A DNA stretch of 64,000 bases, from positions 374,334-438,333 of the forward strand of contig NZ_FMTL01000002.1 of NCBI RefSeq assembly GCF_900099645.1, in the 5' to 3' direction. Every line of letters starts with the position of its first letter. The stretch's first letter is position 1. Origin of the DNA: Pseudomonas peli. GTDB taxonomy: Bacteria; Pseudomonadota; Gammaproteobacteria; Pseudomonadales; Pseudomonadaceae. Positions 26,214-34,263 of the stretch are shown here, piece after piece. The translations under genes were made by a program, and so were the position numbers. The notes under the pieces were generated by a model. The model was not told the DNA's origin. It worked only from the letters and a program-made list of their open reading frames with translations, and did no database searches.

Positions 26214-28874
26214 ATGCGCACCGAACAGCCGAAGATGATCTACCTCAAGGACTACCAGGCCCCGGATTATCTGATTGATGAAACGCACCTGACATTCGAG
26301 TTGTTCGAGGACCATACCCTGGTGCATGCGCAACTGGTCATGCGTCGTAACCCGGCGGCGGGCACTGGTTTGCCGCCTCTGGTGCTGGACGGTCAGCAGC
26401 TTGAGCTGCTCAGTGTGGCGCTGGATGACCGCGAGCTGAGTGCCGGCGATTACCAGCTGAGCGACAGCCATCTGACCTTGCAGCCCAATAACGCCAGCTT
26501 CGTGATCGACAGCAGCGTGCGCATCCATCCGGAGAGCAACACCGCGCTGGAAGGGCTGTACAAATCCAGCGGCATGTTTTGCACCCAGTGCGAGGCCGAG
26601 GGTTTCCGCAAGATCACCTATTACCTCGACCGCCCGGATGTGATGAGCAAGTTCACCACTACCCTGAGCGCCGCGCAGCATGACTACCCGGTGCTGCTGT
26701 CCAACGGCAACCCGATTGCCAGCGGCAGCGACGAAGGCGGTCGTCATTGGGCGACCTGGGAAGACCCGTTTATGAAACCGGCCTACCTGTTTGCCCTGGT
26801 CGCTGGTGATCTCTGGTGTGTGGAAGACAGCTTCACCACCATGAGCAAGCGCGACGTGGCGCTGCGCATTTATGTCGAGCCGGAAAACATCGACAAGTGC
26901 CAGCACGCCATGGACAGTCTGAAAAAATCCATGAAGTGGGATGAAGAGGTCTACGGCCGTGAGTATGACCTGGACATCTTTATGATCGTCGCGGTCAACG
27001 ACTTCAACATGGGCGCCATGGAAAACAAGGGCCTGAATATCTTCAACTCCAGCTGTGTGCTGGCCAAGGCAGAAACCGCTACCGATGCCGCGCATCAGCG
27101 CGTTGAGGCCGTCGTGGCCCACGAGTATTTCCACAACTGGTCGGGCAACCGCGTGACCTGTCGCGACTGGTTCCAGCTGTCGCTCAAGGAAGGCTTTACC
27201 GTTTTCCGTGATGCCGAGTTCAGCGCCGATATGCACTCGCGTACGGTTAAACGCATTGAAGACGTGGCGTACCTGCGTACTCACCAGTTTGCCGAAGATG
27301 CTGGCCCCATGGCCCATCCTGTGCGTCCGGACGCCTTTATGGAAATCTCCAACTTCTACACCCTGACGGTGTACGAAAAAGGCTCGGAAGTGGTGCGCAT
27401 GATCCGCACCCTGGTCGGTGCAGAGGGCTTCCGCAAAGGCAGCGATTTGTACTTCGCGCGCCACGACGGTCAGGCTGTGACATGCGACGATTTTATCCGC
27501 GCGATGGAAGAGGCCAATGGCATCGACCTGACCCAGTTCAAACGCTGGTACAGCCAGGCTGGCACACCGCGCCTGGAAGTCAGCGAAAGCTACGATGCTG
27601 CCGCTAACAGCTATCGCCTGCAATTCCGTCAGAGCTGCCCTGCCACGCCGGGGCAGGCCGAGAAGCAACCCTTTGTCATCCCTGTGGAGCTAGCTCTGCT
27701 GGATGCCCAAGGGCGTGAGCTGCCGCTGCAACTGGTCAGTGAAAACGTCGCCTTGGGCACTTCCCGCGTGCTGCAAATAACTGAAGCCGAACAGGCGTTC
27801 ACCTTTGTCAATTTGGCGGAAAAACCGCTGCCGTCCTTGCTGCGCGGTTTCTCTGCACCGATCAAGCTGAGCTTCCCTTACAGCCGTGATCAGTTGATGT
27901 TCCTGATGCAGCACGACAGCGATGGCTTCAACCGCTGGGAAGCGGGGCAGCAACTGTCCGTGCAAGTGCTGCAGGATCTGATTGGTCAGCATCAACGCGC
28001 TGAGCCGCTGGTGCTTGATCAGCGCCTGGTCGAGGCCTGCCGTACGCTGCTGGCCGATGAATCGCTGGATCAGGCTATGGTCGCTGAAATGCTCTCGCTG
28101 CCAGGTGAAGCCTACCTGACAGAAATCAGCGCGGTGGCCGATGTCGAAGCGATCCATGCCGCCCGTGAATTTGCTCGCAAGCAACTGTCGGATGCGTTGT
28201 TTGAGCTGCTGTGGGCGCGCTACCAGCGTAACCGTGAGGTGTCCCGTACCAGCACTTATATGGCCGAGGCCGAGCACTTCGCCCGGCGCAGCCTACAGAA
28301 CATCGCGTTGTCTTACCTGATGCTCAGTTGCAAGGCTGAGGTGTTGGCAGCTTGTTTGGAGCAGTTCGAGAACGCTGACAATATGACCGAGCGTTTGACT
28401 GCGTTGGCGGTGCTGGTCAATTCGCCGTTCGAAGCCGAAAAGGCAACTGCCCTGGCCAGCTTCGCCGATTTCTTCAAAGACAACCCGCTGGTTATGGATC
28501 AGTGGTTCAGCGTGCAGGCAGCTTGCGCCTTGCCAGGTGCGCTACAGCGTGTTGAGCAACTGATGCAGCATCCAGCGTTTACCTTGAAGAACCCGAATAA
28601 GGTTCGCGCCTTGATCGGTGCATTTGCCGGGCAAAACCTGCGGGGTTTCCATCAGACTGATGGCAGTGGCTACCGCTTCCTGGCCGACCAGGTGATTACC
28701 CTGAATGCCCTCAACCCGCAGATCGCCTCGCGCTTGCTGGCGCCGCTGACTCGTTGGGCTAAATATGGCAGTGCACGTCAGGCTCAAATGAAGGAGCAGC
28801 TGCAACGCATTCTGGCTTCAGGTGAGCTGTCTAGCGACGTGTATGAAGTGGTCAGCAAGAGTCTGGCTGGTTAA
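26214..28874 (+). CDS. pepN: Aminopeptidase N
   Basis: Zinc M1-family aminopeptidase (886 aa, matching E. coli PepN in length) that degrades peptides in the cytoplasm. The exopeptidase motif GAMEN is at 267-271. The zinc-binding HEYFHNW (His303, Glu304, His307) is followed by the distal Glu in SLKEGFTVFRDAEFS. The alpha-helical C-terminal domain (DUF3458-like) is complete. ATG at 26214 is preceded by CAAAGGGCCACAAGCC. A hairpin follows 16 bases after the stop. Confidence 0.97.
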   Translation: MRTEQPKMIYLKDYQAPDYLIDETHLTFELFEDHTLVHAQLVMRRNPAAGTGLPPLVLDGQQLELLSVALDDRELSAGDYQLSDSHLTLQPNNASFVIDSSVRIHPESNTALEGLYKSSGMFCTQCEAEGFRKITYYLDRPDVMSKFTTTLSAAQHDYPVLLSNGNPIASGSDEGGRHWATWEDPFMKPAYLFALVAGDLWCVEDSFTTMSKRDVALRIYVEPENIDKCQHAMDSLKKSMKWDEEVYGREYDLDIFMIVAVNDFNMGAMENKGLNIFNSSCVLAKAETATDAAHQRVEAVVAHEYFHNWSGNRVTCRDWFQLSLKEGFTVFRDAEFSADMHSRTVKRIEDVAYLRTHQFAEDAGPMAHPVRPDAFMEISNFYTLTVYEKGSEVVRMIRTLVGAEGFRKGSDLYFARHDGQAVTCDDFIRAMEEANGIDLTQFKRWYSQAGTPRLEVSESYDAAANSYRLQFRQSCPATPGQAEKQPFVIPVELALLDAQGRELPLQLVSENVALGTSRVLQITEAEQAFTFVNLAEKPLPSLLRGFSAPIKLSFPYSRDQLMFLMQHDSDGFNRWEAGQQLSVQVLQDLIGQHQRAEPLVLDQRLVEACRTLLADESLDQAMVAEMLSLPGEAYLTEISAVADVEAIHAAREFARKQLSDALFELLWARYQRNREVSRTSTYMAEAEHFARRSLQNIALSYLMLSCKAEVLAACLEQFENADNMTERLTALAVLVNSPFEAEKATALASFADFFKDNPLVMDQWFSVQAACALPGALQRVEQLMQHPAFTLKNPNKVRALIGAFAGQNLRGFHQTDGSGYRFLADQVITLNALNPQIASRLLAPLTRWAKYGSARQAQMKEQLQRILASGELSSDVYEVVSKSLAG

Positions 28875-28890
28875 TTGATCAGCGGTAACA

Positions 28891-28919
28891 AAGTAGGGGC
28901 GGTCATGTTACCCCTACTT
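28891..28919 (+). terminator. Hairpin after pepN
   Basis: AAGTAGGGG and CCCCTACTT form a perfect 9-bp stem around an 11-base loop. No T-run follows, so it may mark the 3' end of the pepN mRNA rather than a classic terminator. Confidence 0.55.
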
Positions 28920-29037
28920 AAATTTGTATGTGTCTGATCGTTTTTCGATCAATTCGTTAATACTAAAGACCGATCAAACAGGCCTGTGTGCAATGCATGG
29001 GGTTAGATGCTCTTCACGAAGTCCTACCGAGTCGCAT

Positions 29038-29073
29038 AAAAGTGTTACCCGTTTCGAACGGGTAACACTTTTT
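29038..29073. terminator. Strong intrinsic terminator within the intergenic region
   Basis: AAAAGTGTTACCCGTT-tcg-AACGGGTAACACTTTT is a perfect 16-bp stem followed by T. It lies 160 bases after pepN, beyond the first hairpin, and so might end a separate small RNA. Confidence 0.85.
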
Positions 29074-29262
29074 GTGTTACCTGATTAGATGTAAGCAAAG
29101 TTTGCACAATCTGAATTGGCCTGCTTGGCTTGACCTTGGCCGATTTGTTTGAAGCGTCTGGATGCTTAATCCCGGGTGGGGTGACTGATCACGCCAGATG
29201 GTAGGACAAAATAGGAAAAATCCATCACCGCATACAGTTGATTGGTTGCTGAATGATCAGTC

Positions 29263-29277
29263 ATAAAATGGTTTTAT
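29263..29277. promoter_or_regulatory. AT-rich inverted repeat upstream of the sigma-54 promoter
   Basis: ATAAAA-tgg-TTTTAT, about 50 bases upstream of the -24 element. It is closer than usual for an enhancer-binding protein, so it could instead be an IHF-like or repressor site. Confidence 0.3.
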
Positions 29278-29321
29278 GGTTTGAGTTGTGCGTTACTGTT
29301 TTTTTTATACGGTCGTTTGAA

Positions 29322-29338
29322 TTGGCACCATGGTTGCA
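29322..29338 (+). promoter_or_regulatory. Sigma-54 (RpoN) promoter
   Basis: TTGGCACCATGGTTGCA matches the -24/-12 consensus TTGGCACGN4TTGCW at all but one fixed position. The invariant GG and GC are separated by exactly 10 bases. Transcription would start near 29350, about 160 bases before the DUF1302 gene. Confidence 0.85.
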
Positions 29339-29510
29339 AGGAACTAAATTGATTTGACCTCGTCATGGTGCACGCCAAACAGTGAGGTGCGTGTAAGCGC
29401 GTTGGGGGCTTGCCTTCCAATCAACATTTAAGGCCGTCATCAGTATGGCCATAACGTGCCTCAGCGGTTGGGGTACAAAAAAGATGATCTGTCCACGGAG
29501 TAATGTTTCG

Positions 29511-31520
29511 ATGGAAATTAAGTCCCGTAAGCCCGTATTGCGTTTCGCACCTGCCAAGGCAGGTTTTGCTTTTGTCGGCATTCTTCCACTCCTGGTGGCG
29601 GCCCATGCCCAAGCTGTGGAATTCAGCTTCGCAGACAATGAAATCAGCGGCTCCATCGATACCACCGTGTCCTACGGTCAGCTCTGGCGCGTACAAGGTC
29701 AGGACAAGACCAACAACGATATCAATACCAACGACGGTAACCGTAACTTCGGTACTGGCTTGGTTTCTGAAGTCTTCAAAGTTACTTCCGATATGGAAGT
29801 GACCTACCAGAATTACGGCGCTTTTGTGCGCGGCACGGCGTTCTATGACACCCAGATCATGGACAAACGTAACGACTACTACGACTCCAGCCTGGCGTAT
29901 CAGCCAAGCCAGAATGTACCGAAAGACGACAGCTTTACCCGTGGCACCCGCCACTCGGCCGGTCGTAACGCTGAAATCCTTGACGCCTATGTTTACGGTA
30001 ACTGGGATATCGCCGACATGCCGGTCGGTGTGCGCTTTGGTAAGCAGGTATTCAACTGGGGTGAAGGCCTGTTCTACCGCGGTGGTGTAAACACCACCAA
30101 CCCGGTTGATGCCGGCAAGTTCCGTCTGCCTGGCGCAGAAGTTAAAGAAGTGCTGGTGCCGGTTGAAGCGCTGAGCTTTAGCGTCGGCCTGACTGACAAT
30201 ATCTCCATGGACGCGTTCTACCAGTTCAACTGGAAAGAGTCGGCGATTGATCCGGTTGGTACTTATTTCTCTGAGACTGACTTGTTTGGTGAGGGTGGTA
30301 ATACTGCCTATAACAATTTCGCGGGCACAGCGCTGGCGGGTGTAATTCCTACATATAATGCATCTGCCAATCCGTTGAATCCGAATCTGGCAGCATTGAA
30401 GGCTACTGGTCTTTATCAGGCGGGAACTAATAAGTCTTTTGGCAATATCCTAAAGGTTGCAGACGTAACAGAAGATCTTAACGCTAAAAATGATGGTCAG
30501 TATGGCTTGTCATTTAAGTATATCGCCGAAGAGTTGAATTCTACTGAGTTTGGTGCTTATCTCGTTAATTATCATGCCAAAGAGCCTACTATTTATGCCG
30601 ATTTGAATGGCTACAAAGGTGTTGATATTGGTGCTTTGGCGGGCACGCTCTGCGGTATTACTCTTGGTCTTAACCCGAATTGCGCTAACCCTGCATCTGC
30701 TACATTCCAGAATTTTGTTCCGGCGGCAGGCGGGCTAGCTACTGTTGATATGCTTGGCTCCACCCAGGCTAAGCGCGAGTATGCCGAAGATATCCGGATG
30801 TACGGTTTCAGTTTCAACACCACGCTGAATGAAACTTCAGTATTCGGTGAGCTTGCATATCGTCCAAACCTGCCTGTGGGTATCTCTGCCACGAATGACC
30901 TGTTGGGTGATATCGTTCTGCAGGGCGGTTCTCTGGCTAATAATCGCGGTGGCAGTCTCGGTAGTGGACTGATTTCGGGTCAGCAAGTTAATCGCAATTC
31001 ACAGGTCAGTAACTATCGCCGTGTTGAAGCGTTTAATGCGTCCATTGGTGCAATCCACAACTTTGGCACTGTGTTGAGCTTTGATTCGCTGTTCGGTGTT
31101 GCCGAACTCGCCTCGGAGCACCTGCGCGGTGATAGCCTGAAATACAGGTCTGTCAATGGCGAGCGTTGCATCGCAGGCCGCGCCAACACCTCCTACGCTA
31201 CAGATGCCGCGATGGCCAAGCAGGACTGCGCATCGAGTGACGCCTATGGTTACACCTTGGTGCTGTCGGGTACTTGGAACGATGTGTACGCAGGCGTGAA
31301 TCTGTCGCCATTTACGGTTTTCAAGCATGACTTCCAGGGCAATGGCCATCAGACCGGTAACTTCATCGAAGATCGTAAGGCATACACTCTGGGCCTGCGC
31401 GCTAGCTACCTGAACAGCCTGGAAGCTGAAATTCAATACACCGAGTTTATGGGTGCAGGTCAGAGCAACTCGGGTCGCGACCGCGACAACGTCGGCTTGA
31501 ACGTCAAGTATTCCTTCTAA
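29511..31520 (+). CDS. DUF1302 family outer-membrane protein
   Basis: ATG at 29511 with GGAG 10 bases upstream gives 669 aa. A long, basic-start signal peptide (residues 1 to about 35, ending AAHAQAVEF) directs export. The rest shows the alternating polar/aromatic pattern and terminal aromatic residue (NVGLNVKYSF) of outer-membrane beta-barrels, as expected for DUF1302. Bases about 30270-31060 use AT-rich codons unlike the flanks (see findings). It is first in an operon with the DUF1329 gene, downstream of a sigma-54 promoter. The function of the family is not settled. A transport or lipid-related role is inferred from neighbours. Confidence 0.88.
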   Translation: MEIKSRKPVLRFAPAKAGFAFVGILPLLVAAHAQAVEFSFADNEISGSIDTTVSYGQLWRVQGQDKTNNDINTNDGNRNFGTGLVSEVFKVTSDMEVTYQNYGAFVRGTAFYDTQIMDKRNDYYDSSLAYQPSQNVPKDDSFTRGTRHSAGRNAEILDAYVYGNWDIADMPVGVRFGKQVFNWGEGLFYRGGVNTTNPVDAGKFRLPGAEVKEVLVPVEALSFSVGLTDNISMDAFYQFNWKESAIDPVGTYFSETDLFGEGGNTAYNNFAGTALAGVIPTYNASANPLNPNLAALKATGLYQAGTNKSFGNILKVADVTEDLNAKNDGQYGLSFKYIAEELNSTEFGAYLVNYHAKEPTIYADLNGYKGVDIGALAGTLCGITLGLNPNCANPASATFQNFVPAAGGLATVDMLGSTQAKREYAEDIRMYGFSFNTTLNETSVFGELAYRPNLPVGISATNDLLGDIVLQGGSLANNRGGSLGSGLISGQQVNRNSQVSNYRRVEAFNASIGAIHNFGTVLSFDSLFGVAELASEHLRGDSLKYRSVNGERCIAGRANTSYATDAAMAKQDCASSDAYGYTLVLSGTWNDVYAGVNLSPFTVFKHDFQGNGHQTGNFIEDRKAYTLGLRASYLNSLEAEIQYTEFMGAGQSNSGRDRDNVGLNVKYSF

Positions 31521-31586
31521 ACATAACTAGAAAATATCGAGTGCCTGCGGGCACTCGGTTGCTGACTTATTTCACGGAGAATCAAG

Positions 31587-32957
31587 ATGCTGAAAAAGCA
31601 CACGTTGATGGGGGCCGCGATTGCGCTGGCACTGTCCGCTGGCAGCGCGTTCGCTGCGGTTTCGCCTGCAGAAGCAGCCAAATTGGGCGCAAACCTCACC
31701 CCGTTCGGTGCCGAGAAAGCCGGCAACGCGGCGGGCACTATTCCTGAGTGGAACGGTGGTATCACCAAGGCTCCGGCGGGTTACACCACGCCAGGCCAGC
31801 ACCACGTCGATCCGTTTGCAGATGACAAGCCGCTGTTCACCATCACCAAAGCCAACCTGGATCAGTACAAAGACAACCTGACCCCAGGTCAGATTGCGAT
31901 GTTCAACACCTACCCGAACAGCTACCAGATGCCGGTCTATCAGACTCGTCGCTCCGGTTCTGCGCCGCAGTGGGTGTATGACAACACCATCAAGAACGCT
32001 ACTACTGCCAAGTTGCTGGATGGCGGCAACGGCTTCTCCGACGCCTACGGCGGCATCCCGTTCCCGATCCCGCAAAATGGCGTAGAAGCGTTGTGGAACC
32101 ACATCGCACGCTACCGTGGTACCTACATTGTGCGTCGCGCTTCGGAAGTGGCCGTGCAGCGTAACGGTAGCTACTCGCTGGTGACCTCGCAGCAAGAAGC
32201 GATGTTCAAGTTCTACAACCCGAAAGGGACTGCAGCAGATCTGAACAACATCATGTTCTACTACCTGTCCTTCACCAAGAGCCCGGCGCGTCTGGCAGGT
32301 GGTGCGGTACTGGTGCACGAAACCCTGGATCAGGTAAAAGAGCCGCGTCAGGCTTGGGGCTACAACGCCGGTCAGCGTCGCGTACGTCGCGCGCCGAACC
32401 TGGCTTATGACACCCCGATCGCTGCCGCTGACGGCCTGCGCACAGCAGACGACACCGACATGATCAACGGTTCGCCAGATCGTTATGACTGGAAACTGGT
32501 GGGCAAGAAGGAAATCTACATTCCTTATAACAGCTACAAAGTCACCAGCCCTGAAGTTAAGTACAAGGACCTGTTACAAGTCGGTCACTTGAACCCAGCG
32601 TTTACTCGCAACGAACTACACCGTGTGTGGGTGGTTGAAGGTACGCTGAAGTCGGGTGCTCGCCACATCTACTCCAAGCGCACCCTGTTCCTCGACGAGG
32701 ACAGCTGGCAAGCAGCAGTGGTTGATCAGTACGACGGTCGCGGTGATCTTTGGCGCGTGTCGATTGCCTACCTGAAAAACTACTACGACCTGCCGACCAC
32801 TTGGTCTGCACTGGATAGCTTCCACGACCTACAAGCCCGTCGTTACCATGTGCAGAACTTGGATAACGAAGAGCCAAGCACCATCGACTTTAGCCAGGCT
32901 GTGCCGGATGACGGTTACTTCAAGCCTGCTGCGCTGCGTCGCCGCGGTACGCGTTAA
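31587..32957 (+). CDS. DUF1329 family periplasmic (LolA-like) protein
   Basis: 456 aa with a clear signal peptide (MLKKHTLMGAAIALALSAG, cleaved after about residue 23, AFA-A). My recollection is that DUF1329 belongs to the LolA/LolB-like superfamily of periplasmic lipid and lipoprotein carriers. Visible family blocks are FPIPQNGVEALWNH, WGYNAGQRRVRRAPN, and the C-terminal DLQARRYHVQNLDNE. A CACGGAG ribosome-binding site precedes the start, and the stop of the DUF1302 gene is 66 bases upstream. A terminator follows. DUF1302 and DUF1329 genes are commonly paired. Confidence 0.88.
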   Translation: MLKKHTLMGAAIALALSAGSAFAAVSPAEAAKLGANLTPFGAEKAGNAAGTIPEWNGGITKAPAGYTTPGQHHVDPFADDKPLFTITKANLDQYKDNLTPGQIAMFNTYPNSYQMPVYQTRRSGSAPQWVYDNTIKNATTAKLLDGGNGFSDAYGGIPFPIPQNGVEALWNHIARYRGTYIVRRASEVAVQRNGSYSLVTSQQEAMFKFYNPKGTAADLNNIMFYYLSFTKSPARLAGGAVLVHETLDQVKEPRQAWGYNAGQRRVRRAPNLAYDTPIAAADGLRTADDTDMINGSPDRYDWKLVGKKEIYIPYNSYKVTSPEVKYKDLLQVGHLNPAFTRNELHRVWVVEGTLKSGARHIYSKRTLFLDEDSWQAAVVDQYDGRGDLWRVSIAYLKNYYDLPTTWSALDSFHDLQARRYHVQNLDNEEPSTIDFSQAVPDDGYFKPAALRRRGTR

Positions 32958-32973
32958 TCCGCGTGTAGGTTGA

Positions 32974-33007
32974 GCAAAAGGCCGCTACTGTTGTAGCGGC
33001 CTTTTGC
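32974..33007 (+). terminator. Terminator after the DUF1302-DUF1329 operon
   Basis: GCAAAAGGCCGCTAC-tgtt-GTAGCGGCCTTTTGC, a perfect 15-bp stem. It separates this operon from the YCF48/RND pair. Confidence 0.88.
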
Positions 33008-33152
33008 TATTTGTCAGCCAAACAGGGCATGGTAGACGGGCGGGTTTAACAAAACATAACGTCGCGCCGATTGTCAGGCCTTTTGAAAGCTCAGTAGGAT
33101 AGGCGCACTGCTATAAGGGTAGTGCTACCTATAAGAATAAGGGGGAAGGTAT

Positions 33153-34244
33153 ATGAGTGAGCCCGTCATGCGGCGCACCCAGGCCGGTCGTTCTGTGGGG
33201 TCGTCCCACACGCCGGAGTTCCGCGTCCACTCGCCACTGACTAAAGCGCTTTCGCTGTGCAGTGTGCTGTCCATGCTGATGCTCGCCAGTGCGCCAATGC
33301 ACGTGCAAGCTGAAACCGTCAAAACTGAAGTCCAATCCGTTGTATCGGCCAAAGCTCAGCACAGCTTGTTGCTGGATATTGTCAGTGTTGGCAAGCGCTT
33401 GGTGGCTGTAGGCGATCGGGGCCACATACTCTTTTCCGATGACGATGGCGGCAGCTGGACACAAGCTAGCGTGCCATCCAAGCAGATGTTGACTGCCGTT
33501 TTCTTCCTCGACGATAGCCATGGTTGGGCTGTCGGTCACGATGCGCAGATTCTCGCCAGCAGCGATGGCGGCGCCACCTGGGTGAAGCAGTTCGAAGATC
33601 TTGAGCGCGAAGCGCCGTTGCTGGATATCTGGTTCAAGGACCGCAACAACGGTTTTGCAGTGGGTGCCTATGGTGCTTTGCTGACCACTACCGATGGCGG
33701 TACAACCTGGGAAGACGTCAGTGAGCGTATGGACAATGAGGATGCCTATCACCTCAATGCCATTGTCGAAGTGAAGGATTCAGGTCTGTTTATCGTTGGC
33801 GAGCAGGGTGTGATGTTCCGCTCACCTGATTGGGGGCAATCCTGGGAAACACTGGAAAGCCCGTATGAAGGTTCACTGTTTGGTGCGCTCGGTACCGGCG
33901 AGCCCGGTGCGGTGCTGGCCTATGGCCTACGGGGACACTTGTTCCGCTCTGCAGATTTCGGCAGCACGTGGGAGCGTATTTCGCTCAAAACGGCGAACAA
34001 TGGTGAGCTGGAGTTTGGCTTAGCCAATGGTGCCATATTCAAGGATGGCAGCATCGTGATTGTCGGCCATGGTGGCAGCGTGCTGCGTAGCATCGACAAG
34101 GGGCGTAGTTTCAGCGTCCTAAATCGTCCTGATCGTTTGTCCTTGGCTGGCCTTGCCATGGATAACAGCGGCCGCATGATCCTCGTCGGGCAGGGTGGCG
34201 TACATGTTTCCGCGCCGACTGATGCCAGTCTTGGCCAACAATAA
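33153..34244 (+). CDS. Exported YCF48/BNR-repeat protein
   Basis: 363-aa protein with a 30-residue polar N-terminal stretch followed by a hydrophobic signal segment (about 33-50, ending MHVQAET). GGGGGAAGG before the ATG supports this start. The mature part is a beta-propeller of the YCF48/photosystem II assembly factor-like family. Six Asp-box repeats are visible: SDDDGGSW, SSDGGATW, TTDGGTTW, SPDWGQSW, SADFGSTW and SIDKGRSF. It is followed after 19 bases by the RND transporter, a pairing I recognise as recurrent; the propeller may help assemble or gate the pump in the periplasm (inference). Confidence 0.88.
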   Translation: MSEPVMRRTQAGRSVGSSHTPEFRVHSPLTKALSLCSVLSMLMLASAPMHVQAETVKTEVQSVVSAKAQHSLLLDIVSVGKRLVAVGDRGHILFSDDDGGSWTQASVPSKQMLTAVFFLDDSHGWAVGHDAQILASSDGGATWVKQFEDLEREAPLLDIWFKDRNNGFAVGAYGALLTTTDGGTTWEDVSERMDNEDAYHLNAIVEVKDSGLFIVGEQGVMFRSPDWGQSWETLESPYEGSLFGALGTGEPGAVLAYGLRGHLFRSADFGSTWERISLKTANNGELEFGLANGAIFKDGSIVIVGHGGSVLRSIDKGRSFSVLNRPDRLSLAGLAMDNSGRMILVGQGGVHVSAPTDASLGQQ

Positions 34245-34263
34245 TAAGCTGGGGTAGCGTTTG

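Larger units (their letters stand above)
28875..29510. other. 636-bp intergenic region with hairpins and a sigma-54 promoter
   Basis: No convincing ORF is present. The region holds a hairpin after pepN, a possible short transcript ending at a strong terminator (29038-29073), an A/T inverted repeat at 29263-29277 and the sigma-54 promoter at 29322-29338. It is clearly more AT-rich than the flanking genes. Confidence 0.7.
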
